From contig CM055816.1 in assembly GCA_029582265.1 (NCBI GenBank), positions 34,359,049 to 34,423,048 on the forward strand: a stretch of DNA of 64,000 bases, read 5' to 3'. Positions within the stretch are counted from its first letter, which is position 1; each line of letters opens with the position of its first letter. The DNA is from Zoroaster sp. YZ-2022. Its lineage: Eukaryota > Echinodermata > Asteroidea > Forcipulatida > Zoroasteridae. Under the pieces are notes generated by a model. The model did no database searches, was not told where the DNA came from, and saw only the letters and a program-made list of their open reading frames with translations. Below are positions 12,209 to 22,900 of this stretch, piece by piece. A program made the position numbers and the translations under genes.

Positions 12209-14151
12209 TAAACGAAAATTGCCTTTCTCATTGTGAGCGACAGAGGGCCAAGCGACTGAGCTCTGTCCCTTTGTAAAGTGAACTTGCTAAAGAAATAAAA
12301 ACTTTCATCACAATATTATTATCTCGTTTTATGTTTGTTTATGTTTATTTACAGTTTGTAGAGCAGCCCTTCTCCATCCATACTTCGCCATTGCCATGCA
12401 CAAGAGACTCTTTAGATTCTATGTTGGAGCAAGATTTCTTTCACAAAAAATAATATTTCACTCTCATGTTTTCCTCTTTTGTTTTCCTACAGTATTTTTA
12501 TTTTTTGTATTGGTGGTTTCAGGGGGCTTTATTATTGTTATATTATTGTTATTGTTATTATTGTCATTGTTATTGTTATTATAATTATAAGTATAACTAG
12601 ATATGTTTCTTATCACAACGAAAAACTAGGTCATAATGATGACGTCATCAATTCGAAGTGTTGGAGAAAGCTCAAAATGTTAACGTCTGTTGAAGTTCTC
12701 GCGAGAAGTTTATTTTGAATACAATACAATACTGAATTTAGAAATTATTTTAATATTAAACTTTGACCTCCGGTTTGGACAGGAAGTAAAGCGTCAAAAT
12801 TAAATACCTTTTTGTGAATATTTTTGCCAATAAGAGATCTGTATAATGGTAAAAGAAATGAATTTACCTCATGTGGTTGTTTAGAGATACTGATTTTTTT
12901 AATATTAAACTTTGATTTATCGTAATTCGATATCTGATGACCTCATCATGACGTCACAAATTATTGTCACAAATTCTGTTTCATCTACGTGTTAAGTTCT
13001 ATAAGTATATGCCAAGTTCGTATGAAGTTTGCAAGTATGTGTTTTTTGTAGACAATCCATCCGGAGGAGAAGGAACAAAACCGAACAAAACACAATAGGT
13101 GTTTGGGTGCATACCCGTACACATAATTATTATTAGTATAATTATTATTAGTTATTATTATTAATTATTAAGTGGAAAAAAAGTCACAAGACTGGACATG
13201 TAAACCTTCATATTAAAAACGGTGTAAAATGTGAAACATGACGTCACTGGACATAATCCAATAAATGGGTCTGTATACATTTACCCATTCAGGACTTTTT
13301 CGTTTAAAATTTTGATTATTTTTATTTTATTTTTTTTATATTTTATTTTTATATGTTATTTTATATTATTTTATTTTATTTTATTTCAATTTATTTTATT
13401 TTATTTATTAAATTTAATGGTTAAAATTAATAAATAAAATAAAATAAATAAATAAAACTAAATTAATTAGTGTTTTTAATTTAATTGATTTTATTTTTAT
13501 TTTATTTATTTATTTATTTATTAAATGTTATTTAAATGTACAGCTTACACGAAAAGTACTTAGCAGGAAACAAATACACTGTAAAAAATGAAATTTTAAC
13601 TCAATATTTTATTTATTTTACTGCTAATGTTGATATTGTCCATGCAAAACTACTTGATACGAAACAAGTTGGTGTTGGTCCATGCAAAACTGTACTTGAT
13701 ATGAAATAAAACTGTTGTTCTATGTAACTTCACTTGGTGTAATCTTCGCCATTTGATACAATGTTTTCTGTGTTTGAGGCTTTATTTTCACTGTTTTCTG
13801 CAGTATTATATATTTCAATCTTAACAACGACAGAAATGCCATGATTATTATTATTTAAAAGAAAAGCTGCAAGAACAGTCACGTCAAGATTATACTTTGT
13901 ACGTTTTACTTAATTGTCACATAAAAATACAACCAAAAAGAGGGCTTGTATTGCAGGAATTTATCCATTATGTGTTTTACAAGGATTTTGAAAAAGTGTA
14001 ACCTGTAAATTTGAATTTGTACCCATTAAGAACACGTATGTAAAGATGGGCCATGAGAGAATAACCTTAAAATTAATGGGACCATAGAGAATCCTCGCGA
14101 GAGGCAGGCACGCACGCGGAATTGTCCGATGCTGAAATGCTCTGTTGCTAC
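12209..14151. other. AT-rich low-complexity DNA
   Basis: No gene is supported. It holds an ATTGTT/ATTATT run at 12531-12600 and a long TTTTATTTTATTTATT tract at 13300-13530. A possible splice acceptor at about 12350 precedes a short frame I could not link to any exon. Confidence 0.5.
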
Positions 14152-14200
14152 GTCATCCGGATAGCTGAGCACGCCGGATAGCTTGAGACCGTGACACCGG

Positions 14201-14851
14201 GTTTTAAAAGCTAGTTAAAAAGTGAAGAAAAATTTCAAAAATATTATCTTGTTTAATAATAAAATGGAGAGAAATGAAGAAAGAAGAAATGAAAAGAGTT
14301 CTTGTGATAGGCTTTTTAGTTAGGTGAAACAGACAGAGTGTTGTATTCCTAGTTCTAGTAATACGGTAGTATTGCGGTTTACATAAATGGAAGGTTAATA
14401 GTGGAAAAGTATTCCCATTGCGTGTAAAAACTGAGATGTAAAAAGGGACAAAATCTTTGATAGGTTTGTTGTATTTGAAATGCGTAAAGATATTAAGAAT
14501 AAATCCTTATTATCATTTTACAAGCTTGTAGAAGGAAAAGCTAGACGTTTATTTAATAGCGTGATGATCGAGTTGCTAGAGACAACAAACTCCGTTTTAT
14601 AGTATATCTTAAAATTGCAGCAGTTTACATCGCTGGGAGCGTACGGGGGAGGTCTATCGAAACGTTTTATTATCGCTCCGGCTACTCATGAAGCGTGTTT
14701 TTGATTATAATAATTTGTATTTCACCGTTAAGGCTACTTTTAAATTCATAAGTTTTTCTATAAGATCTTTTTTTGTTGATTGAAATTAATATTTAGATTT
14801 TAACGGCATTGTCATTTTTAGGAGCTGCGGGTAAAGCTGTGGTACGGATTT
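14201..14851. other. No gene seen
   Basis: AT-rich sequence between the right inverted repeat and the assembly gap. Confidence 0.4.
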
Positions 14852-15351
14852 NNNNNNNNNNNNNNNNNNNNNNNNNNNNNNNNNNNNNNNNNNNNNNNNN
14901 NNNNNNNNNNNNNNNNNNNNNNNNNNNNNNNNNNNNNNNNNNNNNNNNNNNNNNNNNNNNNNNNNNNNNNNNNNNNNNNNNNNNNNNNNNNNNNNNNNNN
15001 NNNNNNNNNNNNNNNNNNNNNNNNNNNNNNNNNNNNNNNNNNNNNNNNNNNNNNNNNNNNNNNNNNNNNNNNNNNNNNNNNNNNNNNNNNNNNNNNNNNN
15101 NNNNNNNNNNNNNNNNNNNNNNNNNNNNNNNNNNNNNNNNNNNNNNNNNNNNNNNNNNNNNNNNNNNNNNNNNNNNNNNNNNNNNNNNNNNNNNNNNNNN
15201 NNNNNNNNNNNNNNNNNNNNNNNNNNNNNNNNNNNNNNNNNNNNNNNNNNNNNNNNNNNNNNNNNNNNNNNNNNNNNNNNNNNNNNNNNNNNNNNNNNNN
15301 NNNNNNNNNNNNNNNNNNNNNNNNNNNNNNNNNNNNNNNNNNNNNNNNNNN
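14852..15351. other. Assembly gap of 500 N
   Basis: An exactly 500-base N run, the usual placeholder for a gap of unknown size. Any frame through it is meaningless. It hides the left end of MITE copy 3. Confidence 1.
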
Positions 15352-16983
15352 TTCAAAAATCGTAAAAGAATACTTAAAAGTCCCACAGTTTTTAAAACCA
15401 AAAGAAAAAATATTGATCGATATATAACCTTTTATTTTATTCTCTATTTACTGTCTAAAGTCCAGGTTTCCAGGAAGTTATCCTCATCCCAATGAAAACC
15501 ACCCTCTACAGTAGTGAAAACGTCCACACTGAAAAACAGCCATTTTGGAAAAAGGCCTTACGCTTGAAATCAAATTAGGACCACTTTTTCAGGGCCTAGT
15601 GTGTCCAAAATACTCAAAGTTGAAAGCCAGGGACCCCCAGGTTATGATATTGGGCCATTTTTACACAATCCATCAAATGTATGGGCCTCAAATCTTTGTT
15701 TTTCAGAAAAATTTGAGGACATACACTTCCCAGCCGGCACACGACGTCGATATGACGTCGAAAACAGGTTGATATGACGTTGTGACGTTGATCAACATAA
15801 ACACGACGTTGATTCAACGTCGTTTTTGTGACGTTGCTTTTATGTCGAAAACAGACGTTGATTCAACGTTGATTTTCTGACAAATAAGCCCAAATTAATT
15901 TGATTTCTTTTTCTTTAATTAACTTTTTGTCCAAAATATTCCTTGATTTAGCATCGTTTTTGTGACAAATTAATTATCACGGTACTGTCGATCATGATAA
16001 TTCGTTCTTTCAATATTTTTTTGTGTCAAAATAAGACGTACTTGCCGCTATAATATTTTTTCGTATGATTTATAACGTCATTAACACGATCCACGATCGA
16101 GCTGACCGTGCGTACGGGACTTTCACTAGGAAGTTCGCCCTCTGTTGGTGAAAAATGGAAATGATGCGCGCGCTTCTCGTTTGGCACTCGACAAGTCGGA
16201 TCACTGTGAAACCAACGTACCGGGGCAAGCTCTCTTCATTCATTTGTTATTATTCCACTTCATTAAGTAACAGTTACAGAAAACAACTAACCAGGTAATT
16301 TCCATAAATAATATAGATATAATTTAGGCATGCATGGTCTGATGGTAGGTTAGAATGTATTTGAAGATGGCATGAATGACCGAGCGCTTACGCTTACTGC
16401 AGATTTCGCACAATGATGGAAAGCACACTGCATCATGTACATTGTACATGTGTACATTGACTTGTACTGTCGAAGACTGGAAACCAGACCGCTTTCGAGT
16501 CAGATTTTTTTAAAAATAGGTTTTAAATAGGTTTTATTTTGTAGGGCCAATATATTCCATTTCCCTGAACATGTTAAGCAAACACTCACCCAGCATGATG
16601 GAGTAATCATTCATGCAGCAAATAATCCCCTCAAAATGAGAATACGATAAAGTTGAACCCGAAATAAAATCATGTTTCAAAAGTCCTTCCTCATGCATGT
16701 ATAATCATTTGGATTTGGTGCACAGCTTTGGGATGACCTGGGAATTGTTTTGTAAAACTGCGGTGTATGTAAACTTTCGACTACAACTGTATGTGTACCC
16801 AGATTAAATTATATCCCCATCATTGAAGGAAAAACCACTTCTCAACGTTGCAAATATACTTTTCACAATTACAATTGAGTTGAAACTGTACAGGTAAAGT
16901 AATCATGATATGTATGCATGAATTGTGGCCTTTCGCAATGAACAGAAAACTAATTGATGATAATTGCTTTCATAATGTACGCA

Positions 16984-17106
16984 ATATGTAAATGTTATCA
17001 ACAGGAATAAATAAATACATTTGGGGACAAAATTAATCACAACTTGTTGTGATTAATTTTGTGTCCCCAAATGTATTTATTTATTCCGTTGATAACATTA
17101 CATATT
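16984..17106. repeat. Long hairpin, 60-bp arms
   Basis: Two arms of about 60 bp meeting at CAACTTGTTG are near-perfect reverse complements. They run out through GGGGACA and AATAAATAAATACATTT to ATATGTAA. It lies inside the 3.3-kb element. Confidence 0.85.
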
Positions 17107-17765
17107 ATGTAGAACCACTCTTGCATACATTTTTTTTCCTACCCATATTTATTGAGAAAGCTCAAAGAAATTATAATTTTCAGAGAGTGCACTCAAGAAT
17201 CAGCCAGGCACAGAGACGGAGGTGTGTGGAATTATCTCCAGATGTCTGAAGTATGCCCTGACAGATGTGGAGGCGGTGGGCGGAAAAAGTAATCACATTC
17301 TTCCTGGATGTATTTGGACATTTTACTTGTAATTGTGATGCGATCTGGAAAACCCGTTGGATGTGATTTTAAAAATTGACAAAATAGTACCAAAACATTT
17401 CTTTTGGTGAAAGTGCTTTTTCAGGTTGTAATAAAGTACGATCAAAAGTCTGATCAAAAGTCCGATCAAAAGTCCGATCACAAGCTACATGGGATGAACG
17501 GTGAAAAAGGAATGCTTTTGTTATATAGTGTTTGAATAGTTTGCTTCAAGGCCTTAGACCAGAATTGTAAAGTGACTTGTGATGACTTTACTAACAATTG
17601 TGTTTTTTTGCTTGAATTTTGCTGAACAATACTTTAGTTCAGTTAAACCTACAAAACTACAAAATTATAAAGCTTGGGAATTGTTTGACAAATTATAAAG
17701 CTATATCCTGCAGTAATTTAAAATACCCATGTGCAATGTGATTTACCATATTAAATATTGGTAAT

Positions 17766-17999
17766 TCTATAAATCAGGGGTCAAACTTGTGACATTTGGT
17801 GTCCCCGTTAATCGTGCAACCATTCAGTTTTGCATGTAATAGTATAACAACTTAATGAAACATTTTCATGTATAATACACTGTTCAATCTACAAAATGTT
17901 TCATTAAGTTGTTATAATATTACATGCAAAAATCTGAATGGTTGCACGTGGTAACGGAGGACACCAAATGTCACAAGTTTGGACCCCCTGATTTATAGA
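17766..17999. repeat. Foldback element, about 110-bp arms
   Basis: Arms starting TCTATAAATCAGGGGTC on the left return as their complement ending at 17999, with a short loop near 17875-17889. Divergence is small. This resembles a palindromic MITE nested in the 3.3-kb element. Confidence 0.8.
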
Positions 18000-18867
18000 A
18001 ACACCCATATCCTGTGCAACTTATTTCTGGGTTCATGGTGCAATTTTGAGTTCTTATAGCTTTCGTCGTATTTTACCATCATTATTTCCAATCAATCTGA
18101 ATAATTAACTGAGTAATCTTTAAGTTAGTACATGTAATTGTTTTGCTATGTTTTCAACATTTTGTATGAATGACATGTTTACTTGTTTTCATTAAGCTTG
18201 TTTTATCTGAAAATAATTCTGGCATACACATTAATGCTTTGTAAAATTTGGCATACCTCCAAACTTATTCCAAATTAAAGATAATGCTCTTTCTAGCCAC
18301 ATATAAAGTTCAAGTTCCAAAATGTGGTCCATGTCACTCATTTTCACAGAGTGGGTCACACAGGGTGGGTCACACAGAGTGAGCTGTAATATGTGGGATC
18401 ATTATACATGAATACGTTCAAATACGGTTGGCACCTTTGTCTTAAACAGCATTTAATACATGGCACATGATCATGATCATCTCTGAACGGTTCAGAATGG
18501 CTAAACACTCCTGAGGTATTTATATTAACCATACCCCTTATAGGGTGAATTGGAGGATTCGGACTGTTAGCTAGTGTTGGGGTTAATTGTAAATGTTATC
18601 CTGGATATGTTATCCTTTTTCTTTCAATAAAATTGTCATGGCCTTCATTCGAGTGCTTTCCTTTGTGCATTTTTCCTTTATTTCCACCTCCTTAAAATGT
18701 AATGGACATCTCAACAATTTTGTTGCAGGGATTCTAATGTGCAATTGGATTGTCAATAAAATGGCTGATACAGCGCGGTCCAAACACACAGGCCATGATC
18801 TGCATGGTTTAATACACACAGAATCTCCACAACAGAGGAAATTAATGTGACTGCAACCCCGATTAAT

Positions 18868-18992
18868 CCTGACGTTGATCCAACGTGGAAATCCTGACGT
18901 TGATCCAACGTGGAAATCCTGACGTTGATCCAACGTGGAAATCCTGACGTTGATCCAATGTGGAAATCCTGACGTTGATCCAACTTTCAAAT
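18868..18992. repeat. 25-bp tandem repeat, five units
   Basis: Units of CCTGACGTTGATCCAACGTG plus GAAAT, the last two slightly changed. They form the right sub-terminal part of the 3.3-kb element and continue the ACGTTG motif theme. Confidence 0.9.
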
Positions 18993-19127
18993 CCAATGTA
19001 TTTTCAACGTTGATCCAACGTTGGTACATGACGTTGTATCAACGTTGATACAACGGTGTTGTGCCCGCTGGGTTTATGATAAACAGCTTGGCACATGAAT
19101 TCCTCACTATTTAGTGGGGTGCACCCT

Positions 19128-19919
19128 TATATGCGAATTGCAGGCCGATATATAGGCTCCCAAAACCAATATTCGCGCCCTCAGTTTCAGTTACATAGGC
19201 TATGCACAAAATAAGTATTTACATTTGAGTGATTGTTAGTTCATTGCTCCGGTGATTATTGTGACGTCACTAACATGGCGCCGCCCATGGGCCAAAAAGA
19301 ACGTAACATACAAACTACGAAAGAAAATCCAATAAATGAAGAATCAAAGCGTTTTTTTCATTGTTAAATAAAGTTTATGATTAAGTATTTAATTTTTAAT
19401 GAAATACATGGCTTAGGGATCAGTATTTTCAATAAATAAAGCAAATTTCGAAATTTTACGGCTTCCTACGCGTGAAATAAATTTACGGACATACTGACGA
19501 AAGACTTGGAAACGAACCCAATTATCCTTTAAAATCCGGTGGATTCAAAATTATCAACACATTTTAACTAAAGTTCAAACATAGATTTATCCAGAAATAC
19601 CTGTACAAATTTTGGGCAATGTCCTGTTTTGTTTAAATTCAACGACAAAAATTCGGAAAAACGCGTAATTTGAGTTTACATGAGATTCACGGACGTTTTA
19701 CGCGAGGTCGTTGGTCTTCCGAACACACGGCGGTTCTGCGCGCTTCCGCACGGGGAACCTGTGTGTGTGGCCGTAGTGGCGCGATAATGAAAGTTTGTAA
19801 GAAGTCAACAAAACTTTCGCTGCGTGCAATGCCAATGGATCCGTGAAATACTACCAAAATACCGTACGTCTGTGGATTTTTCATTAAATTATTCTGATCT
19901 TTTTTCCCAATGTGCTGCC
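19128..19919 (+). promoter_or_regulatory. Upstream region of the RAG1-N-like gene
   Basis: No gene is seen. It contains a CpG-containing patch around 19260-19290 (GTGACGTCAC, a CRE-like palindrome, then ATGGCGCCGCCCATGG) and another at 19690-19790. The position makes it the likely promoter and 5-prime untranslated region of the gene starting at 19920. I saw no inverted repeat matching the downstream flank. Confidence 0.3.
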
Positions 19920-22900
19920 ATGAATTTCAAATTCCATGAAGTCTCTCTAGGAAACATTTGCAGGATCTGCACGGAAAGACTACACCCAGGATCGAAAAGT
20001 GCAACCAGAAAGCCGGTGATTTGTGATTCAGTCAGAAAGGAAATTTTCAATGTTTTTGGAGTGAGTACTTGGTTAGATGCACCCGATCAATATCCCTCGA
20101 AAATATGTGAAAAATGCGCTCGTAAAATCAGACACTACAATTCTGGAAAGACCTACGATGTAAATAACATAGGACATCAGCAAACTGTGCAAACCGAATG
20201 GCCTAAACATTCCCGTACAGGTAAATGTTTTGTTTGTGACACCGTGAAAAAACAAGCAAAGGGAGGAGGTTCACATAAACGAACATTTCCAGAAGTGCAA
20301 ATCCAAACTATAAGCCCTTGTTTTGATCCATCAGTTTCAAATATTTTTGAACACTTGCCCTCCCACACATGTGCAGTGCCACCAAACATTGACATCATTG
20401 GTCATCAAGGGGAAGAATCTTTGTTTCTATGTGTAATTTGCCAGTGTGTGATCAGCCGACCAGCAGTTCAGACCTCATGCGAACATGTGTTTTGTGCAAC
20501 ATGTCTCAGTTCATGCTTTAAGACCGCATCATGTTGGAAAATCAACTGCCCAACATGTAACTGCATTGTTAACTACGAAGGAGTTGCCAAAATCCCTCGC
20601 ATTCTAAATGTCCAACTCAATAATCTGACAGTTGTCTGCAATAGATCTACTAAAATTGGCAATCTGTCTCAAGTAGTTGGCCATGAGTGTTCCCCAGTCA
20701 AACCCAAAGAACCCAAAGTGACAATAGTTAAAACATCTCAACCAATCCCACCTCCCCAAGATGACTCAGCTGAATTGAAGATCAGAACTGCTGCAAGGGT
20801 ATTGAAGGAACTTGCATCAACTCATCAAGCCGGGGCACCTATACCAATTGAGGTAGAGGAAGTTGCTGATAAGTGGATCTGGTTAAAGTTAAAACAGAAG
20901 TCTGCCGTATCCATAAAAACAGGTGGTCGGGTAAGTTCATGATCAACATTTAATAAAGAAAACATACACAAAAATTAAGGTCTTGTGTCCATTGCATTTA
21001 TTTAAACCATTTTTTAAACAATAAATAATCTCAAAATTCCTTACGTTTTTTAAACATTTTGAAAGCTTATGTAATAATGCAAAAGCAAGTGATTATCGTA
21101 TAACCGGGTACTATCATTTTTTAGCTTACGGTAAGCAGCACAATGAGACTGGCCCCATATAAGTACAAAAATCGACAAGAACATCTGACGATTGGGTTAA
21201 AAGAAACGTTTTGTGATCTAATTCTTAAAACTTTTTTGTAGCCAGACCCCAATTTCATGGCTTTGCCATCCACAGAATACTGCACTTATGATGAACATTT
21301 TTGCTAAATTCTATGCTTACCAAAGTAAGTGGCAAATTCTTAGTTATAATGCAATTTGTGCATAGGCAAAAGCAATCATGGTTCATAATCCAAGAAATAC
21401 CCTTACATAAGCACATAATTACCTGCCTTTTTACTTACATTAAACAAAGCCATGAGGTTGGGCACTGATGTTAAAGATCGTACAAATAATCATAAGTAAA
21501 CAGATATTGTATGAGATTTTGAATGGAATTTCTCAATCTTAAAGAAAATTACTCAAAATTATTTGATATTGCATAAAGTTTACAATTTTTTTTCTGTTGT
21601 TATTGTCCAGCCAACATACATGTACATCCAGCAAGTTTCAAAGAAAAAATCCGGCACCTTTGACAAATCGCCAATTAACCCTGATTCCAGAGAAACCTCA
21701 TCGATGAGCACGGAAAAGTCAATGGCCATGATGCGGGACTGCCACCTGGCATGGGATCAGCTGAGGAAGCTACGAAGGTACCTATCAAAAATTAAAGGAA
21801 GACAAATATGAAATGTAATCTTTGTGAAAATGTTTTATATTTAATACACTTAATGGACACTTAACATATTTTAAACAATATCAGGTACATAAGCAGCAAC
21901 AAGATTCCTTCAGAGCGAGCAATCCGCAAGAAGCAGAAGGTGCTCCTCAAGGACCATCTGGAGGGGAAAACAATTCAACTCCTTTTTAACAGCAACGCTG
22001 CGGATGGAGTAAATGGGATGAAGCTGAAAGACACGCCATTCGTTTACGTCAAAGACATTGGAGCCATGATACTGGACCATCTTGACCGCCATGATCAGTA
22101 AGATATTTCATTTTAATATGTATATGAAATTACATGTATAACACATCAACAAAGATTTTAATATTTACACATTTTTACATCACTCATACTCACAGAAAAT
22201 GTTTTTATTTACAGGCAAGGAACTCTGACATGGCATAATGGCATCATACCCAACAAAGAAATATGGGTGAAGGTGGGAGGAGATAAGGGGGGAAATTCAT
22301 TCAAAATGAATTTTCAAATTGCGAATTTAAGCCACCCCAACTCTTTAAAGAACACAGTTGTGTTTTCCTGCTTCGAGGCCACTGACTCCATGGCAAACAT
22401 ACAGAAGGCTCTTCTCCCTATATTTGAGCAGTTGTCACAACTGAATACATTACAATGGCGGTAAGATTTTTTTTTCTCTCAGTAAACTTGTATCATGTTC
22501 CTGACCTCTGTTATGATTACAGAGGAGAGTGGTGCCAATCAGCAGTCCCTATGATAAAATTTTAAAAGGAGTGGGGAGATGATTGCAAATTAGCTTGACC
22601 CTTCCTTTGTGCTAGATTCATAAATGCAGTTTTTAGTTTGCATATAAACTAATTATTTAAATGAACATGTTCCCTTTCAGTGGATGTTCCTTGCGCATCT
22701 TCTTTTTTGGAGATTATGAATTGCTCAACAACATGTACGGACTTTGTGGATGTAATGGTAAGCACTTTCTTTCCCTCAAACCTCCAACATTACAAACTAA
22801 ATATAAACAAAATAATCACCTGTATTTATCTTGCTGTGGTGTAGATTGGCTCTTTTGTTTGATCCATATACGCTTTAATAGTCAACCTAAAAGAAATATT

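Larger units (their letters stand above)
6057..14200. mobile_element. Candidate large DNA transposon with 48-bp inverted ends
   Basis: The sequence at 6057-6104 is repeated in reverse complement at 14152-14200 with one substitution and one extra base over 49 positions. Each arm starts CCGGTGTC at its outer edge and holds AGCTATCCGG twice. The interval of 8.1 kb contains a Mutator-like transposase pseudogene, a plausible first exon and two MITE copies. Together these suggest an old autonomous DNA transposon invaded by smaller elements. No matching target duplication was found directly outside the arms, so the true outer limits may lie slightly further out (AAAACC occurs on both sides). Alternatively the arms are two unrelated insertions of one short element. 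Confidence 0.5.
15729..19072. mobile_element. 3.3-kb element with CCCAGC..GCTGGG ends
   Basis: The insertion in MITE copy 3 defines both ends exactly: CCCAGCCGGCACA at the left and TGTGCCCGCTGGG at the right, imperfect inverted repeats. The uninterrupted MITE copies show that only TT was duplicated, a 2-bp target site. Sub-terminal regions are packed with ACGTTG/CAACGT motifs (15741-15875 and 18868-19060). No long open frame is present, so it is probably a non-autonomous or decayed DNA transposon. The 2-bp duplication would suit ISL2EU-type elements, but that is only a suggestion. Confidence 0.75.
15352..19127. mobile_element. 480-bp MITE, copy 3, split by an insertion
   Basis: 15352-15728 and 19073-19127 together match positions 7287 onward of copy 1, ending in the same AGTGGGGTGCACCCT end. 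The left 50 bp or so are in the N gap. A 3.3-kb element sits between the two parts, breaking the sequence at CATACACTT/TATGATAAAC. Confidence 0.85.

Noticed and set aside
12351..12584. Possible kinase-type exon (ALLHPYF-like wording) after a TTTACAG acceptor
   Set aside because: A single short match with no other kinase motif, followed by low-complexity hydrophobic sequence; most likely chance.
14793..15495. Long frames across the N run
   Set aside because: They consist almost entirely of unknown bases.
19824..19919. Upstream extension of the RAG1-N-like frame
   Set aside because: The extension begins at a GTG and contains no ATG in frame before 19920; the ATG at 19829 is in another frame and stops at once.
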